From: Hevea brasiliensis
Taxonomy: Eukaryota > Streptophyta > Magnoliopsida > Malpighiales > Euphorbiaceae
Length of the DNA: 64,000 nucleotides
Direction: 5' to 3'
NCBI RefSeq assembly: GCF_030052815.1
Contig: NC_079507.1
Span: 58,469,119-58,533,118, forward strand
Part shown: positions 47,843 to 61,900 of the stretch, one piece after another
Layout: each line of letters starts with the position of its first letter
Numbering within the stretch: position 1 is the stretch's first letter
Made by a program: the position numbers and the translations under genes
Notes under the pieces: model-generated
What the model was told of the DNA's origin: nothing
Database searches by the model: none
What the model saw: only the letters and a program-made list of their open reading frames with translations

Positions 47843-50800
47843 ACTAGAAAAAGCGTCATTGGATTCCAGAGAATGGACCAGTTAAACTCAACCACGTGGA
47901 AGAACATTACTGGATAAAACCCATATACCGATGCAAAACATGCTTGACCGGGTCCATTCGGCATTGACCGGTTTTGCTGGGCAGGAATTAGGATAATCCG
48001 TATAGAAAAACCCATGGGTAAATATGAAGAATGCCGTTGGGATACAGTAATGCGGTCACATGGATATGGAACAACGAGAGAAATGGATGGTCCACCGATC
48101 TCTTAATGGTTGACACGTGGAAGATGGGAAGGCGGGTCCCAGAAGCCACAAATGAGAAGGTAAATAGCAGAACATACATAGGTTGACGGATGGGATATGG
48201 GGGCGATGGCGAGGCAACGATTCTAAAGCGTCGGATAAGTTGACTGTTTTGGAGGTGTTGGGACTTGGAACTATGCAACATGTGAGTTTCTGTTTGGGTA
48301 GGTGGAAATTTATTACAGAATTGAGATGAAATTTCTTTTACGGAGGAAGAAGAAGAATTAATCAGTGATGTGAGGCAAGTAGGAGGTGCACTTAGATTTT
48401 GTGGTCCTATGGCACCCACGTCCATTGCCTTGCAAATCAACTAATGTCATGTATAATCTCCTTGTATATTGGCATACTTTCACGACCAAAATATTTTATT
48501 AAGTTTTAATTTCTAATAGAAAAATTCTCTTAATTTTAGTTTGATAAACATTAAAACCCTTAGGACTTATGCTTTCATTAAAATTGAGATAAGATGAGAA
48601 GGGAAGAAAGGGTATCCATGCAAGTATTGATGGAAACGAGCCCTAAAAAGAAGGGCATCCATGTAAGTATAAGTCTTTATGAGTGAAATTTATTGTATTG
48701 AACGCCATGCTCACTACCATCATCCCTCTATTTCTCTTGAAAAAAAAAAAAAAATCCAACATCCCAAACCCCACTAGAGGAACGTTGAGTGAAGCCGAGA
48801 TAAACACAAGGCAAATTCCAAAATGAATGATATCTCCTTTTTGATGTCGGATTCAAATTCTTTGAAGTCATTGCGGTAGGTTTCGATCATGAATTCGAAT
48901 GTCATAGCTAAGGTCGATTATAGTTAAAGAATAAAGAGAAATGGGAGTGTGCAGAAGAGGAGTGGAAGAAAGGGTGAAAGGGAATCGGGTGGGTTATGAG
49001 AAGCGGAGATAAAAAGAAAGAGGAGAGAAGGCGGGAGTGGAGCCAAGATTTGAAGTCGGAGGAGGGATCAAACAAATTTTCATTTTTCTCATTTTAGAGG
49101 AAAAAATATTGTGTACAATAATAAATTATTTATTAAAAAAAATATAATAATACGCATAAATTTTCAATCTATAACAATAATTGAGTTTGAGAAATAAAAT
49201 AATTTCATAAATTATAAATTTTTTTTATAATTTTAAATTTACAAATTGTCTTAGATGAATTTTATTTTTTTGAAATGTTGCATGATCACTTATTATAAAT
49301 GCTATTAAAGATATTTTTGTCAATACATGTAATTAAAAAAAAATTAATAATTAATTTTTATTCTATTTTACAATCCATCTTCATAGTTTTCATTATAAAA
49401 AATATTTTTTTAACGCTTGCAGTTACAATAAATAATATCAATACAAATTTTACAAACAAGTAAACTAACAGTTATATTAAATTTTTCTTTATTAAAACTT
49501 TTTCTTCTTTAAAAAATTGAGTGGGTCAAATTTACCCACTCACATGCATTTATTTTTATTATTATTACTATCAAAATATTTATTTTTTTGATTAAACTTA
49601 ATAGAATCAATTGACTCGATTCATAAAGATGCAGCTCTGCTGCTACTGAAAGAGAAGATAGGTAGGCACATAGCATATTTTTATTAGAGAATAAAAAAGT
49701 AATTTTAATTTTTTTTAGAAAAAATGATGCCAAGCAAAATAATTATAGGTTATAAGAGTTTTTATATTCATCAAATTAAAATTTAAGTATTATATATATG
49801 CTGTTACGCACCTAAGCTCGCAAAAGGCATGCAATTTATATATATTATTTTAAAATAATAGATTGTTTTACAGAGGAATCAAATCCTGATTTTAATATCA
49901 GAGAATGATCATTCCAAATAAATGCTAGAGAGATACTCAACACTTAGATATTTGTGATATTTAGACTTAAAAAGCATTTTACTTGACAATTTTTTGAATG
50001 TTAAATATCATTAAATTATTTATGCTTATTTTTTTTTTATTAATTTTAACTAAATTTAAACTCAAGACTCTTCATATAATATTAAAAGGGGTCATCATAT
50101 ATGAATGAAAACGAGGGATTCGAGCGATTATATTGATGGAAACAAGCCCAGAAAAGAAGGAACTGGGAAGGGAGATACATATATTAGATAAGTGAAGTGC
50201 AGGAGTTAGGCTATGTGGTCCCTGTTGTGTGGATAACAAATCACATCCCCAAGGTTGCATCGGTGCTGTGGATGGAATGAGATGAATAATTCAGTTTATC
50301 TTGATTCTTTTGGAGGCCAGAAATCAGAAATTATATAGATCGATCCTAACAGTCATCAATATTGTATCTGTAAACAACCCCAACCCCCAACTCCCATCTA
50401 CCCCTCTCCCTCCTCCCCCCCAACATGAAATTCTTGAATATCTCTCTTCATTATTGGAGTGTTGGGTGCAATTCATTTCAAATAATTGCCCACTTGCTCA
50501 TTCCTCAAATGTTTTCATCATTTCAAATAATTATGTTCAGAGGATAAAGTCTTATCAGTGTATGCTTGTGATATTAGCTAACTCATTTGGATTTGCAGTG
50601 GAGGATCTTTTCTGAGATAGAGCAGTAAGAGTGCCATAAATATAACCCTTAAATTTGGTAGTCCAGTAAGGGAAGAAACTGAATCTTCCATGCCAAATAA
50701 TTTACAGTAAAGGGAACAAAATTTGCAATATTATTTATAAACTTGTTAGGGAAATAGATAATACACTTTTCTACGTACATATGTAAAGGAAAAAATTGAA

Positions 50801-53800
50801 AGGAGAACGGGCAGGAAACGCACTTGCCAGCCGGCCCCCACCCTCGTAAATTATAAGGATGATCATATGAGGATTGAACAATCTGAGATGTGGTTAAGCA
50901 ATAAAAGACAAAGTATGTGCAGATGCTGGACCTCTTTGAGTTGCTCAATTTGGCCATTTCTTTTCTCTACTTCATTCCAACTTGAACTACTTGCTTCTAT
51001 CGTTGTTCTTAGTGTGTTTCATCACAAATGTTATCCAGTTATATCCTGCATGCTCGTGAATCTTACCCATTTTATATTAAAAATTGAGTGGAGCCTATTT
51101 GCTTGTATCCTGATCAGGATCATTCCAAACTGTGAGCAAGTTTATTCGAAAATATTTATAAATAAAAAAAAATAAAAAAAATATTCGCATATGAAATCTT
51201 AGTATGATATATATATCTTTATTTTGTTGATTAAGGGAAAAAGCATTACTTGATATATGCATGGTTATAACTGTACAAATAAAACACAAGAACAATGGAA
51301 TGGAGTGCATTAAGCTGCAGAAAATTCAGCAAAAAAAAAAAAATCTAGGGTCCAACAGAAAGAATCCAACCATGCTGTTCTGCTCAAAACCAATATTGGG
51401 GATGCCAATTTCTTGAGCCTTGTGTTTCTTGGAATCAACCTCACTTCAAAGTAGAAATTTATATTTCCTATGAGCTTATAATTACTCTGGAAAATCTTGC
51501 AAATTATTAGAGTCTTTAGTGTTTTTCAATTAGCACAGGGCTATTTCTCGTTGTTGCTTCATCTTAAAAACAAGAAATATAGGTCTACCGTACCAGTAAT
51601 TGGTAAGGAGAGAAAGGCAAGCAAGAGATTGAGATTTGAGAAGTTTGAGGTGGAGAATCATTTCTTGGGCTAAAAACCTTGCAATCTGCCAATTTAGGGC
51701 TCATTTTAACTAGGCTGGAAGGGAGTCCATGCCCATGGACACGAATGTTGGCCTTGTCCATCACCAGATTCAGGAATCGACTGAACCACAGAGAATTAAT
51801 CAAGGCCTCAAGTTTTTTTAAGAGTATTTGGGAGATGGTAATCATATATTGTGGGATTTGAACTGCAACTTTTGTTGGTAGTTAGTAGTACATATATGGC
51901 ATATATATGAGCTCTTATGAGAGTAATAATATATGGTACCAGACCAATTTTAATATTATCATCTTAAACTATATATATATTAACCATGTAGTATCTCTAC
52001 TCGCTTACATGAATGTGATTAATCCACGCTTATATTAGGAGTGATATCTAACTAAAGTCCTCCCATAAACAAGGACAAACACAGAATTAAATGTAGAAGA
52101 AGTCAAAATTTAAATATTAATTTACTTTCACTATTATATATAATATATAATAAAGAGTATTTTATTCCTTTTATGTCACAAAAGTATCTATAAGTGAATT
52201 TATATTAAATTTGTTAATAATTTCTTATTTTAATATATAGTAGCAATAAGTTAGATATAAATTTATTTTCAATTGGCAAAATGCATTAATTCTGACTTAT
52301 GGACTCATTTCCTTTAAATATAAAATTGAACTAAGAATGAATGATGCACACATCTCTTTAGAATCTAAAGTTGAACAAAAAATAAATAATTTTATGGTAT
52401 GATCATTTAACTTATTATTCAATTTTTGCAATCGAGAGTCAATCACAATATTAAATATATTAACTTTATAATGATGCTCTAATAATGAGTTAAAATATTA
52501 TAGAAATACCAAATTGAGGTCTTAATTGGTATTACCGGCAAAATTATATAATAAAATTGAGATATATACAATGATTTTATTGTAATTATTAATTATAGTG
52601 AATTTTAAGTGAATTTTACTATTATTAATGATTATAATTAAAATAGACACAGTTCATCAAATGAAGTTAAACAGTAGCAACAAGTATAAATGTGAGAAAC
52701 ATACATTGTATTGGAATTTTAGTTTGAAATTTTTAACTATTTGGGCAATTCACATGAGCAATTAATGATTGAGCTCATTATACCATAAACAAGGAAAACA
52801 TTACAAAAGCATATGCATACACACACATCATTTGAAATAGCTGGTTAGTGGAATAAAAGTAAAACCCTAAAACAGTACTGTGCTTCTGAACTATGAAAAT
52901 GATTTAGTTAGCTACCACATAAGCCTTTCAGTGATTTTATGTTCCTTGCATTAGAACCTCCATCCCCATTAAATTAAATAAGGTGGATGTTAACATTCTT
53001 AAAATATTATTAACGTGGGACCTTTGCCCTCATTCACGGAGTCGAATTCGCGTCCTCTTTCTCTATTTCCATTATGACAGTGATGTTTTGTCTGTGGGGA
53101 AAATGATGAAGAAAAACTTATGTTATCTTACATTTTTATGACACGATCCCTTTGATGTTGAAATTTGTCCTTGGTTTTCCTTTTTCAAAACTTAATCTCA
53201 GCCACTAGATTCTACATCATGAACAACTCTCTGCCCCACCCCCTCCATCACCTTATCCAATGGTTTCTGCTTTTATTACATGATGATTATGTTCCCTAAT
53301 AGTCTCCATGCAGGCAAATCAAGCCCCTGAGAGTCAATTGCGCCGATGAGTCCGTCAATCTACTTTATGTTTTTGGGTTTTTCAAACAATTTGGTTCAAC
53401 CATGAATTATTCCCTTTTAGAAATCTGCCAACTAAAACATATAATTGCGTTTCATGTGTTTAGCAGAGAAAGTCAAATCACTCCATGTGTAGTTCACTAC
53501 TACTCTAGCTGCCTTCAACGTCCGAAATCCATTTTTAGTGTGATCCTCTTCTATATTTCATCTGTAGTTCTTGCTAAATATTTCCTGTCTTTCATTCACT
53601 CCTTTACGATCTTATCACAAAATGTGAAAAATTTTTCATCGTGTAATCAATATTTGCTCTTTTGTGTGATACATGTTGGGATAAATCTTTCTTCATCATA
53701 ATTTTTCGTAAACTTCAGAAATACGAAAGCAGAAGCCTTTGCCTTTTTCTTTTTCTTTTTCTTTCAACTGGGTCAAACGGATCTGTTGTAGAGGTTGCAT

Positions 53801-54830
53801 TTCTGCTTTAGGTGTTCCAAAAAAACACTGTTTTTGGGCTTCTCTTTTTTATCTTTAAACCCTAAAAGCATATTCATTTCCACAGTTAGCTGACAGATTC
53901 CGTTAACAAACTCAAAGAACTGGCATTCAAAGCAGAAAAATATGAGTATCCGATCCAAAAACTAGAGAGAATGGTGAATGGGAGCCCAAAACTAAAAGTA
54001 GCACTAGCAATGCTTCACAACTAGTTATAGTGAGAAAAGGTCCCAAATTAAATACCTAACCAACCACAACCGCTTAAACAAAGGCCCCTCGGCCACACCG
54101 GCTAGTGCCCATTAGTGCCATCGATGCTTGCATCTTATATCTAGTAAGAAGGCTGCACGCGACATTGGCTGTGGCACTTAAATGAATCGATCTCTAGTAT
54201 TAGTAAGTCTAAAATACATTCTTTTAATCTATATATGAAAAATTATCTGAATATTGCTGACCATAAAATTTGAATACAGGATAATAAATTGACAAACAGT
54301 TGATTACTGCTTGTGCATGTAGATATAGTCATATAGTAGCTAGGAGTGGGTATCCATTGTTGCTTGGACATAGACTTGTAAAAGCAATTAGTTATGTTCC
54401 ATGCAAGGCAACGGCCGCATTTTCAAAAGCTACTGGGAAATATATAGCCGCTTAATAATTAAAAATTTTAAATTATTAATTTAATTACACTTTATCAAAA
54501 TAATAAAATTTAATTTCTCCATTATTCACTTGCCTCATTCCTCCCTGCATGCCCCATTTCTTGCCTTAAGTTTTGCCATAAAATAATCCCCCACCATAAT
54601 TTCCTGTAAATTAACTAAATTACCATAACACCCCTTTATTATTAAACTATGGCCATAATTCCTCGAATCAAACTGATGAAATCACAGTATTAATTTAAAA
54701 AAAAAAAAAAATCACAGTGTTACTTGTTTTATTATTGAAAGGGTAAGTTTAACTTCTAATAGCGGTAATCATGTAATTTATGGAAGGGCGTTGGGCATAA
54801 AAGTATTTTCACTGAGACACCTGCTGCTCC
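47843..54830. other. Seven-kilobase intergenic region without a recognised gene
   Basis: AT-rich throughout. Open frames at 47988-48440 (-), 50301-50615 (+), 51585-51845 (-) and 53402-53701 (+) show no known domain, no clear signal peptide and no splice support; I regard them as chance. A CTTTTT microsatellite lies near 53740-53765. GH9 promoter elements should be in the first kilobase. Confidence 0.4.
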
Positions 54831-54837
54831 TTAAATA
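54830..54837 (+). promoter_or_regulatory. TATA-like box for PMEI
   Basis: CTTAAATA about 90 bp upstream of the preferred ATG at 54924, a common plant TATA variant. Confidence 0.35.
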
Positions 54838-54923
54838 GGCTTCAACCTCTGACGCCAATGCCAACAAAGCCACTCGCTGAGCTCAGGTTATCCTCAAAAT
54901 ACAATAACAAAAGCGTGGCGAAA

Positions 54924-55556
54924 ATGAAAACACATACGCAACGGCCTCTTCTTCTCTCCCTCCTCTTCGCCACCTTACTCCTCCACCTCCAACAAATCGC
55001 CACCGTAGCTTCCCCCAGCCCCGCCTCTGAATCTAACAGCACCGATTACATCCGTACAAGCTGCAGCGCAACATTGTATCCTGAAATATGCTTCACTTCC
55101 CTTTCCCGCTATGCCACTGCTATCCAGCAAAATCCGGCCCGTCTAGCTCGAGTCGCCATAGGCGTAACCCTTTCGAGAGCCAGACGCATGACCACCTACG
55201 TCTCTAACCTCTCCCGCCAATCAGACTACGGCTCCGACCATCGCGCAGCCGCCGCCCTACACGACTGCTTCTCCAACTTCGGCGACGCTGTAGACGAGAT
55301 TCGAGGCTCGCTCAAGCAAATGCGGCAGCTCGGAGCAGCGGGATCGTCGGCAGAGGCACTGAGGTTCCAAATGAGCAACGTGCAAACGTGGATGAGCGCT
55401 GCTTTGACGGACGAAGAAACGTGTACGGACGGGTTTGAGGATGTTCCGGAAGGGCCGGTGAAATCTGAGGTGTGTTACCGAGCGGCGAAAGTGAAAAAGT
55501 TTACAAGTAACGCGCTGGCTCTGGTTAATAGTTATGCTGAGAAAGGAATTCCTTGA
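54924..55556 (+). CDS. Pectin methylesterase inhibitor (PMEI domain)
   Basis: Secreted inhibitor of the PMEI/invertase-inhibitor family, acting in the wall on pectin methylesterase or, less likely, invertase. Single exon, 210 residues. I place the start at the ATG at 54924 because a hydrophobic signal peptide (PLLLSLLFATLLLHLQQIATVA) follows at once. An in-frame ATG 22 codons earlier would bury the signal behind a charged leader. Four conserved cysteines in two pairs are C47/C56 (TSCSATLYPEIC) and C115/C167 (ALHDCFSNF; EETCTDGF), with an extra C184. The rest is the expected four-helix pattern, including AALTDEETCTDGFED. It resembles the '21 kDa protein' subgroup. The base composition is much more GC-rich than the surroundings. 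Confidence 0.93.
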   Translation: MKTHTQRPLLLSLLFATLLLHLQQIATVASPSPASESNSTDYIRTSCSATLYPEICFTSLSRYATAIQQNPARLARVAIGVTLSRARRMTTYVSNLSRQSDYGSDHRAAAALHDCFSNFGDAVDEIRGSLKQMRQLGAAGSSAEALRFQMSNVQTWMSAALTDEETCTDGFEDVPEGPVKSEVCYRAAKVKKFTSNALALVNSYAEKGIP

Positions 55557-57502
55557 GTAGTTTGATGAGTGGCTTTGTTTTCCAATGGTAGATACAGATT
55601 AGGAGTGTCAAGTACGTGAGTGAGCGTAATGTGTATGTAGTCGATTTTGCACTTGCTGTTTGGTGTGGTAGTGGTAGTTAGTTCATTCTTCCCTCACTGA
55701 TGAAAATGAAGGGAAGGCTTTTTTTTTATTATTATTTTTTCTCGACTTGTAACAGAGTTTGATCAGTTGATTAAACTCAGAGTTTAACTTGATGCGTAGA
55801 AATTCAGAGTGGGTAAATTTCAAAATCTCCTCCAATTTATTCATTTATTTTTGAAATTATATTATCCTTTAAGTTGAGGCATGAATGAACATTGCTTTTC
55901 TAATTCTTCGCACAATAATGATGATTTATTTGACTAATCTAGACGAATAGATTGTGTTTTATGTTACTGTCAAGTCAATAAACATAATAAAGAAAGTTCA
56001 AAATTGAAAACAAACAAACATACTGTAGAGCTCTGTTTGATTGCCAAGAAAACACAAAAAAAGGTTTTGGGAGAGGAAATCCAAACAAATTTAATTGTTG
56101 ATGGCTAACCACAATCACTCAACCAAACATACAGGTTGATGCTTGACAAACAACTATAAGTGTAAAAAGGATAAAAATAATTATACATAGAGATAATCAA
56201 TTCGATTGTTGTGATCGGACTCTATTACATATTTTTTATGGGATTCTCTTATCTCTTTCTTCGAGTTCGAGTTATAGAAGGACAGAAAGAAACTTCTCAA
56301 CTTGTGTTGTCTCTTTCAATTAATATGGCATGTAATATGTTTCAGAATTATAAGTCATTATCATTACCTTTTATAGACAACATGTTGGGGGGTTTAATTT
56401 TAATTTAAATACATGAGCTTTCGTTTTCCATAAAAAAATTTAAAGACAAGAAGGATCCCTCAGGGAGATTGCAGCAAGCGAATAATTATAAATTTTAGGA
56501 GAACATATTGTCCTTTAGCTAATGTAATCTAATCTAAATAAGAACGAAAACAATACAAGAAAATGGGAAACCAACAAACGAATTATTAAAGGGATTAGCT
56601 GGCGAATATATTGGACGAAACAGATGGAGAAGTTTATTCATATAAAATTGAAGGGTGCATGTGAACATAAAGGCCAACCACACGTTGCTAAATAAATGGT
56701 TTTGGCATCAACAAATTTTTCGGCATGGAGTTTTGGATTTATGCAAAGGAGAAATCAGAGATGAGAGCAGCCCGTGAATGAAAAGACTAGAAGAGTTATT
56801 TGAGGACAAAATAGAAAGGGCACTTGTCATTCTGCATTCCATTGCATGGCTGGCAGAAGCAGACAATTGAGACCCTAATAACATGTTACTGGTTTCTTAG
56901 GGTTCACGAGATGCAATCTTATTCTATTTTGCTTCTAATTGGGTCCCCAAGTAGTAACTCCTAGACAAATACTTCCTACCTTTGGGATTCTTGTTGCCGT
57001 TGGAATACACCCATTATAGGGTCAAGACTTATTATAGAGAGGTTTGGAAAGTGACAGCTTCCCTACAAGCTGCCTTTAATATTGAATGCATTCTTGGCTT
57101 ATATTAAGGCCCATTTTCATGTGCCTGTCTATATTGCAAGTTGTAATTATGATTAAGCTGGCTCTTGAAATGGGAAAATTATAGAATGAACTGTCATATA
57201 GATAACAGGTACATTTCAATTATTGATTATATTAAAATGCATATTTTTTGAGTAGAGAAATTGAGTGAATATTTGAATGAGTGAAAGACTCAAACATAGA
57301 TCTACTAGGTAAATAATATGTCTTCAACTACTGTATCAAACTAAGATAGGCTATAATAAAATCCTCCTTCAACATTCATAATCAACTGTGAAAATAGTAA
57401 AATTGGGCAAGGCTGGAGAACACAAAGACATAGAAGCATATGTGAATTCAAATTTTTTTTCTTTAGCTTTTGATAGGCAAAAAATACCCATACAAACTAC
57501 AG
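55557..57502. other. PMEI 3' UTR and intergenic DNA
   Basis: The first 300 bases are probably 3' UTR. The remainder is AT-rich and without recognised features. Confidence 0.4.
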
Positions 57503-58115
57503 TGTAGACACCATATTTTGGCCGACCTTCGAAGTCAAGGATCCTTTAAAATTGAAACTTTATCATCCGTTCTCGACCGATGTCCCGATCATAGATAGCT
57601 TTTCCGAACTTACCAATTGCTCATCTTAGAAACAAATCGATCTCACGTCCAAGTTAGATTGTTTTCCGATCTCTTAGTCTTTGTCAGATGAGTTCGAGTA
57701 AATATCGGGTCTCCGGACCATCCAATCTTGCCTACAAATGTTTTTCGATATCTCTATGTACAAATTTCGCAGAATTTTATTTGACTAATGTTGTGATCGG
57801 GTTTCTCGCTTGAATGTTCCAGATATTCCTTAAAATGAAGTTAAGGCTTTCTATCCAGTCTAATAATGGTTCCGATCTTAAAAATTCAAGTCAGTGTCAA
57901 ATTTTTACAATTCTAATATTCTAAAGTTTCATCAGGTATTTAGTCATAGCTCCGTCCGATCTCATATTCTCGTATAATATTTTTCCGATCTGATGTCTTT
58001 CGATTAATAGTCGTTCTTAAGTTTAATTCAATTAAGTACTCAAACAGTTTGGTTTGGACGCTTTCCGATCTCATCAAGAAATTGAACAAAAAAACTTCAA
58101 TTCATTTCAAAATAA
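57503..58115. mobile_element. LTR-like end of the right-hand gypsy-type element
   Basis: TGTAGACACCATATTTTGGCC at 57503 looks like the first bases of a plant Ty3/gypsy LTR. The DNA from there to about 58115 has the repeated 'ccgatct' phrasing typical of such LTRs and is unlike the AT-rich flank to its left. The inner boundary was not located, and the other LTR, if any, is outside the window. Orientation relative to the minus-strand gene next to it is uncertain. Confidence 0.5.
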
Positions 58116-58939
58116 AAATGTACAAGTCATTCGGCAGGAGGGTCTCCCCCAACCTGCTCTCCGAATACATTATCAGTTCTCTCATCCTCTCTCTCTCTCT
58201 CAGGCTCCTCCTCGCACTCTTCCTCACCCCTAGGGACAAGATCCACCATCCAGGAGAAGTCTTCCTCAGGATAGCGCCTTACAAGCTCGGCTAGAAGATC
58301 GCTATGCGCATTCATATAAGCATTAGCTTCCTTCATCATGGCCTCTTCTTCTTTCACTCTGATCTCCTCGGTAAGGCGAGTGACATCGGCAGTTCGGCAG
58401 GCCCGAGCTTCCTCAAGTTCTCGCTCCAGTTCGGCTATCCTATCCTCATAAGATTTCGTCTGATCCTCAATCTTGACAATGTAGTCTTGAGCAGACGAAA
58501 GTTGGGATTTGGCAAAAGCCGCGTCCTGGACCGCCTTCAGAATTTCTTATCTCAAGAGATGAGCCTTTTCTCTGATTAGATGTTGATTCACAAGACTCTC
58601 TATGCTCAAGCTCATTATCTGAGCCAGGAGATCGTTAATTCTATCTGGAGTCAGCCTATTTCAATTGTCCTGGAAGCAGATGGTGGTTCCCAAAACTTTG
58701 ACCAGGCTAGGATTCCCCCGAACCGAGCAATTATTCTCTAGCGATTGGATGAGGACCTGGACACCAAGAGAGAGGGTCCTCACAGCAGGTTGGGAAGACC
58801 CTCTCTCAGCACTTGAAGAGACCGACGGAGGTGGCTGTTCATTCTGTCGAGGAGGGAAGGAGCGATCTCTATCTCTGGGATCAGCTGTCCCGAAGGTCGG
58901 GACGAAGAGCAGCAATCTTCATTTCTAGCACATTCCGGG

Positions 58940-58944
58940 CGACC
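58940..58944. repeat. Target-site duplication CGACC, left copy
   Basis: Abuts the TGTAATACCC start of the solo LTR. Confidence 0.9.
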
Positions 58945-61900
58945 TGTAATACCCCTCACCCGTCTACAGTGTAGCCGAGCAAGGCATGTCACACGGAGTG
59001 TCAGAGCACCTGATCTTATCTGATTTCATTATAGTTCTAGATTTACTTGTTTGAAAACTTTATCTGAGGTTTAGGCTATTTTTACTGTTTATGAAAATCT
59101 GACTAATTTGGAAGATTCAAAAATTTTAATGATAATCTAGCAGAGTGCCGGCAATAATTTAGACTAACAGTTCTCCTGAACGTGCAGAAAATAATTTCAA
59201 TATATACTCAAATTCATAACTCAGATTGTCTTAAAGCATTCTCATCAGTTTCTCAAACTCAATCTCATTCAGAATCATTATGATTACATAATCAACTCAG
59301 ATATCATAATTTTTATATTTCATTAACGTATATAATTTGCCAATTAAGTACATAAATTTGTCAAGAGGATATACAAATGAAATTATAGTTACTAATTCAC
59401 ATTACAATAGAAGCAGTTATTATAATGTACAGATTAGAAAACATGCTTAAAATGAGCCCTATCTACATGCATTACTGAGGAGGTGACAATCTTGAACTCT
59501 TCTGACACTTCTGTAGATCTGGACTCCAAAAATCTCAGTCGACTGGTTTTACCTTCAGTACCAAAAATCTGGACTACATGCATTACTGGTTTTACCTTCA
59601 GTACCTGCGCGAGGAAGCAATTCCATCGCGCTAAGCATTTCTGCTTAGTGGTGCAATAGTATAACAAGAAATAATATATACAAATAAAGAAAGAAATAAA
59701 TCATAATTCAGATATCCAGGAATTCATTATTCTAACTGTATTATATTTTAAGTCTCTACTGTTCTGCAAATTGTATCTTTGTTATGTTTCTATTGCTAAT
59801 CTTTTTTACTCATTTCATTCAATGCTTAATTTAATTGTACTGAAATTTTCGTATACTTAACTTAATTTAACTGCCTGAATTAAATAATGTTTTAATTGAC
59901 TGCCCGTGTAGCCTATACGCTGACCAGACTGGATAAACGGATATACTAGCACTGGGTACCTAGTACCTCGGGCCGTCACACCATCAGTCACAAAGTGTCT
60001 CTTGGTGTGCAAACAGTGTGGCTAAAAAGCCATAAAATCAATAAGGCATTAAGCTGAGTATAATAACACAATTCGTATAGCCGTAAGCTATTAAAGTCAC
60101 AGTGCGGAATAATAAGCCGTAAAACACAGTATGGCATGAAGCCATTTACAGAACAGCTGTCAGAATCCTATTGGCATGCCAACCTATCCAAACTAGTCAA
60201 CTAGGCAAATTAAGGCATATTACAAGATTAAATATTTATTTCTTTATTTTTAGGGTTTACTGGTCATTATACAATTCACTGGTCAATGAAAATGTTGACC
60301 TTTTTAGATATCATGGATAAGTTGATTCTAGTATCAATATGTCACAATTTATAATTCAATATGCTGTCAATATAATGCAATTTACCCTTTTCACAAGTTG
60401 GCATTCATTGCCAAATTACTTCAAGCATCATTTTATGTAATTGTTAAATTCTCAATTTTTGTGTGCTAGATTGGTCTAGCTTAAAGTCCTATTTCTCTTG
60501 GTTTTTAGCTTCTAGTTAAAGAAGCAAAATTATAACTCTATGTGTTATTGCACTCTGGGTAAAATTTTAAGTCATTCTGAGTTGTATAGACCAAGATATG
60601 GTCAATTTATTAAAGCTGGACAGATTGTACATTTAGTGCAAAATTTGGTCAATTTTAGGTCACTTTTAGTTCTGGCAGTTTCGGTACCCGAACTTGTGCA
60701 AGCTATTTGACTTGGTTCTGGCCATTTCTGGGCTTTGGTGTCTTCATAAGAATTATGGCTCTATGTTTTATTGCACTCTGGATAAAATTTCAGGTCATTC
60801 TGAGCTGTATAAACCAAGATATGGTCAATTTAGTAAAACTGGACAGATTGCACCTTTAGTGCAAAATTTGATCAATTTTAAGTCACTTTTAGTTCTGGCA
60901 GTTTTGATACCCAAACTTGTGCAAGCTATTTGACTTGGTTCTGACCATTTCTGAGCTTTGATGTCTTCATAAGAATTATAGCTCTATGTCTTATTGCACT
61001 CTAGGCAAAATTTTAGGTCATTCTGAGTTGTATAGACCAAGATATGGTCAATTTACTAAAGCTGGACAGATTGCACTTTTAGTGCAAAATTTGATCAATT
61101 TTAGGTCACTTTTAGTTCTGGTAGTTTTGGTACCCGAACTTGTGCAAGCTATTTGACTTGGTTCTGGCCATTTCTGGGCTTTGGTGTCTTCATAAGAATT
61201 GTAGCTCTATGTCTAAGCTATCCATGGTAAAAATTTCAGATCAATTGGACCTGTTTTGCGTGAGTTATGGTCATCCTAATGACTACTGTTCATATGGTCA
61301 AAAATCTGGGTTTGCAAGGTTGCCATTTCGGATTTGGTCATTTTTAAGGTCAGTTTCTAGGCAGAATTTTGACAATATTTCTACATAAAAGTTAGCCTAT
61401 TTGGTGTTTAGTTTCACCCTCCATTGGCCTCATACCAATTGGATTCACAGTTTTGCACTTATGACCTAATTTAGGTGCTGCCAACATACACAACCTGCAT
61501 TTGAACATCACACTTTCAATTTTGACAATCCTCCTCCTCCCCATACTTCAACATTTAATCATGGCACTTCTATATATATTGTACACAATTTCAGCAAGCA
61601 TTTTGGGCAGAACACTCAAGTGCTCAATGTACACAATACACCATTAATGTTTAACATTTACTTCAACCCAAATTCAATGTACAACAACATATATATCACA
61701 CATACACTTTCATGGCAATTACACAAATTGCCCACCATTCAACACCATCATATTTCAATGATAAATTTCATAAACTCACACACGATATTTAAGGCTGCCT
61801 AACATGGCAGTTTACTAAAGCATCAAAGTCCTACTATTAAACCCTTAATTCAAGCACTAACATACACATACTTGGATATTAACTTACCACAACTTCCATT

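Noticed and set aside
47988..48440. 150-codon minus-strand frame upstream of GH9
   Set aside because: No recognisable domain and a low-complexity Ser/Pro composition. It lies in the promoter side of GH9 and is most likely a chance ORF.
51585..51845. Possible small secreted peptide gene
   Set aside because: No signal peptide and no match to CLE, CEP, IDA, PSK or RALF motifs. An 86-codon frame is expected by chance in this much DNA.
60536..61204. CRISPR-like array
   Set aside because: The units are 223 bp and contiguous without unique spacers, in a plant nuclear LTR.
60694..61388. Two ORFs with the same N-terminus as a duplicated gene
   Set aside because: They are products of the 223-bp tandem repeat inside an LTR. 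There is no domain or conservation beyond the repeat.
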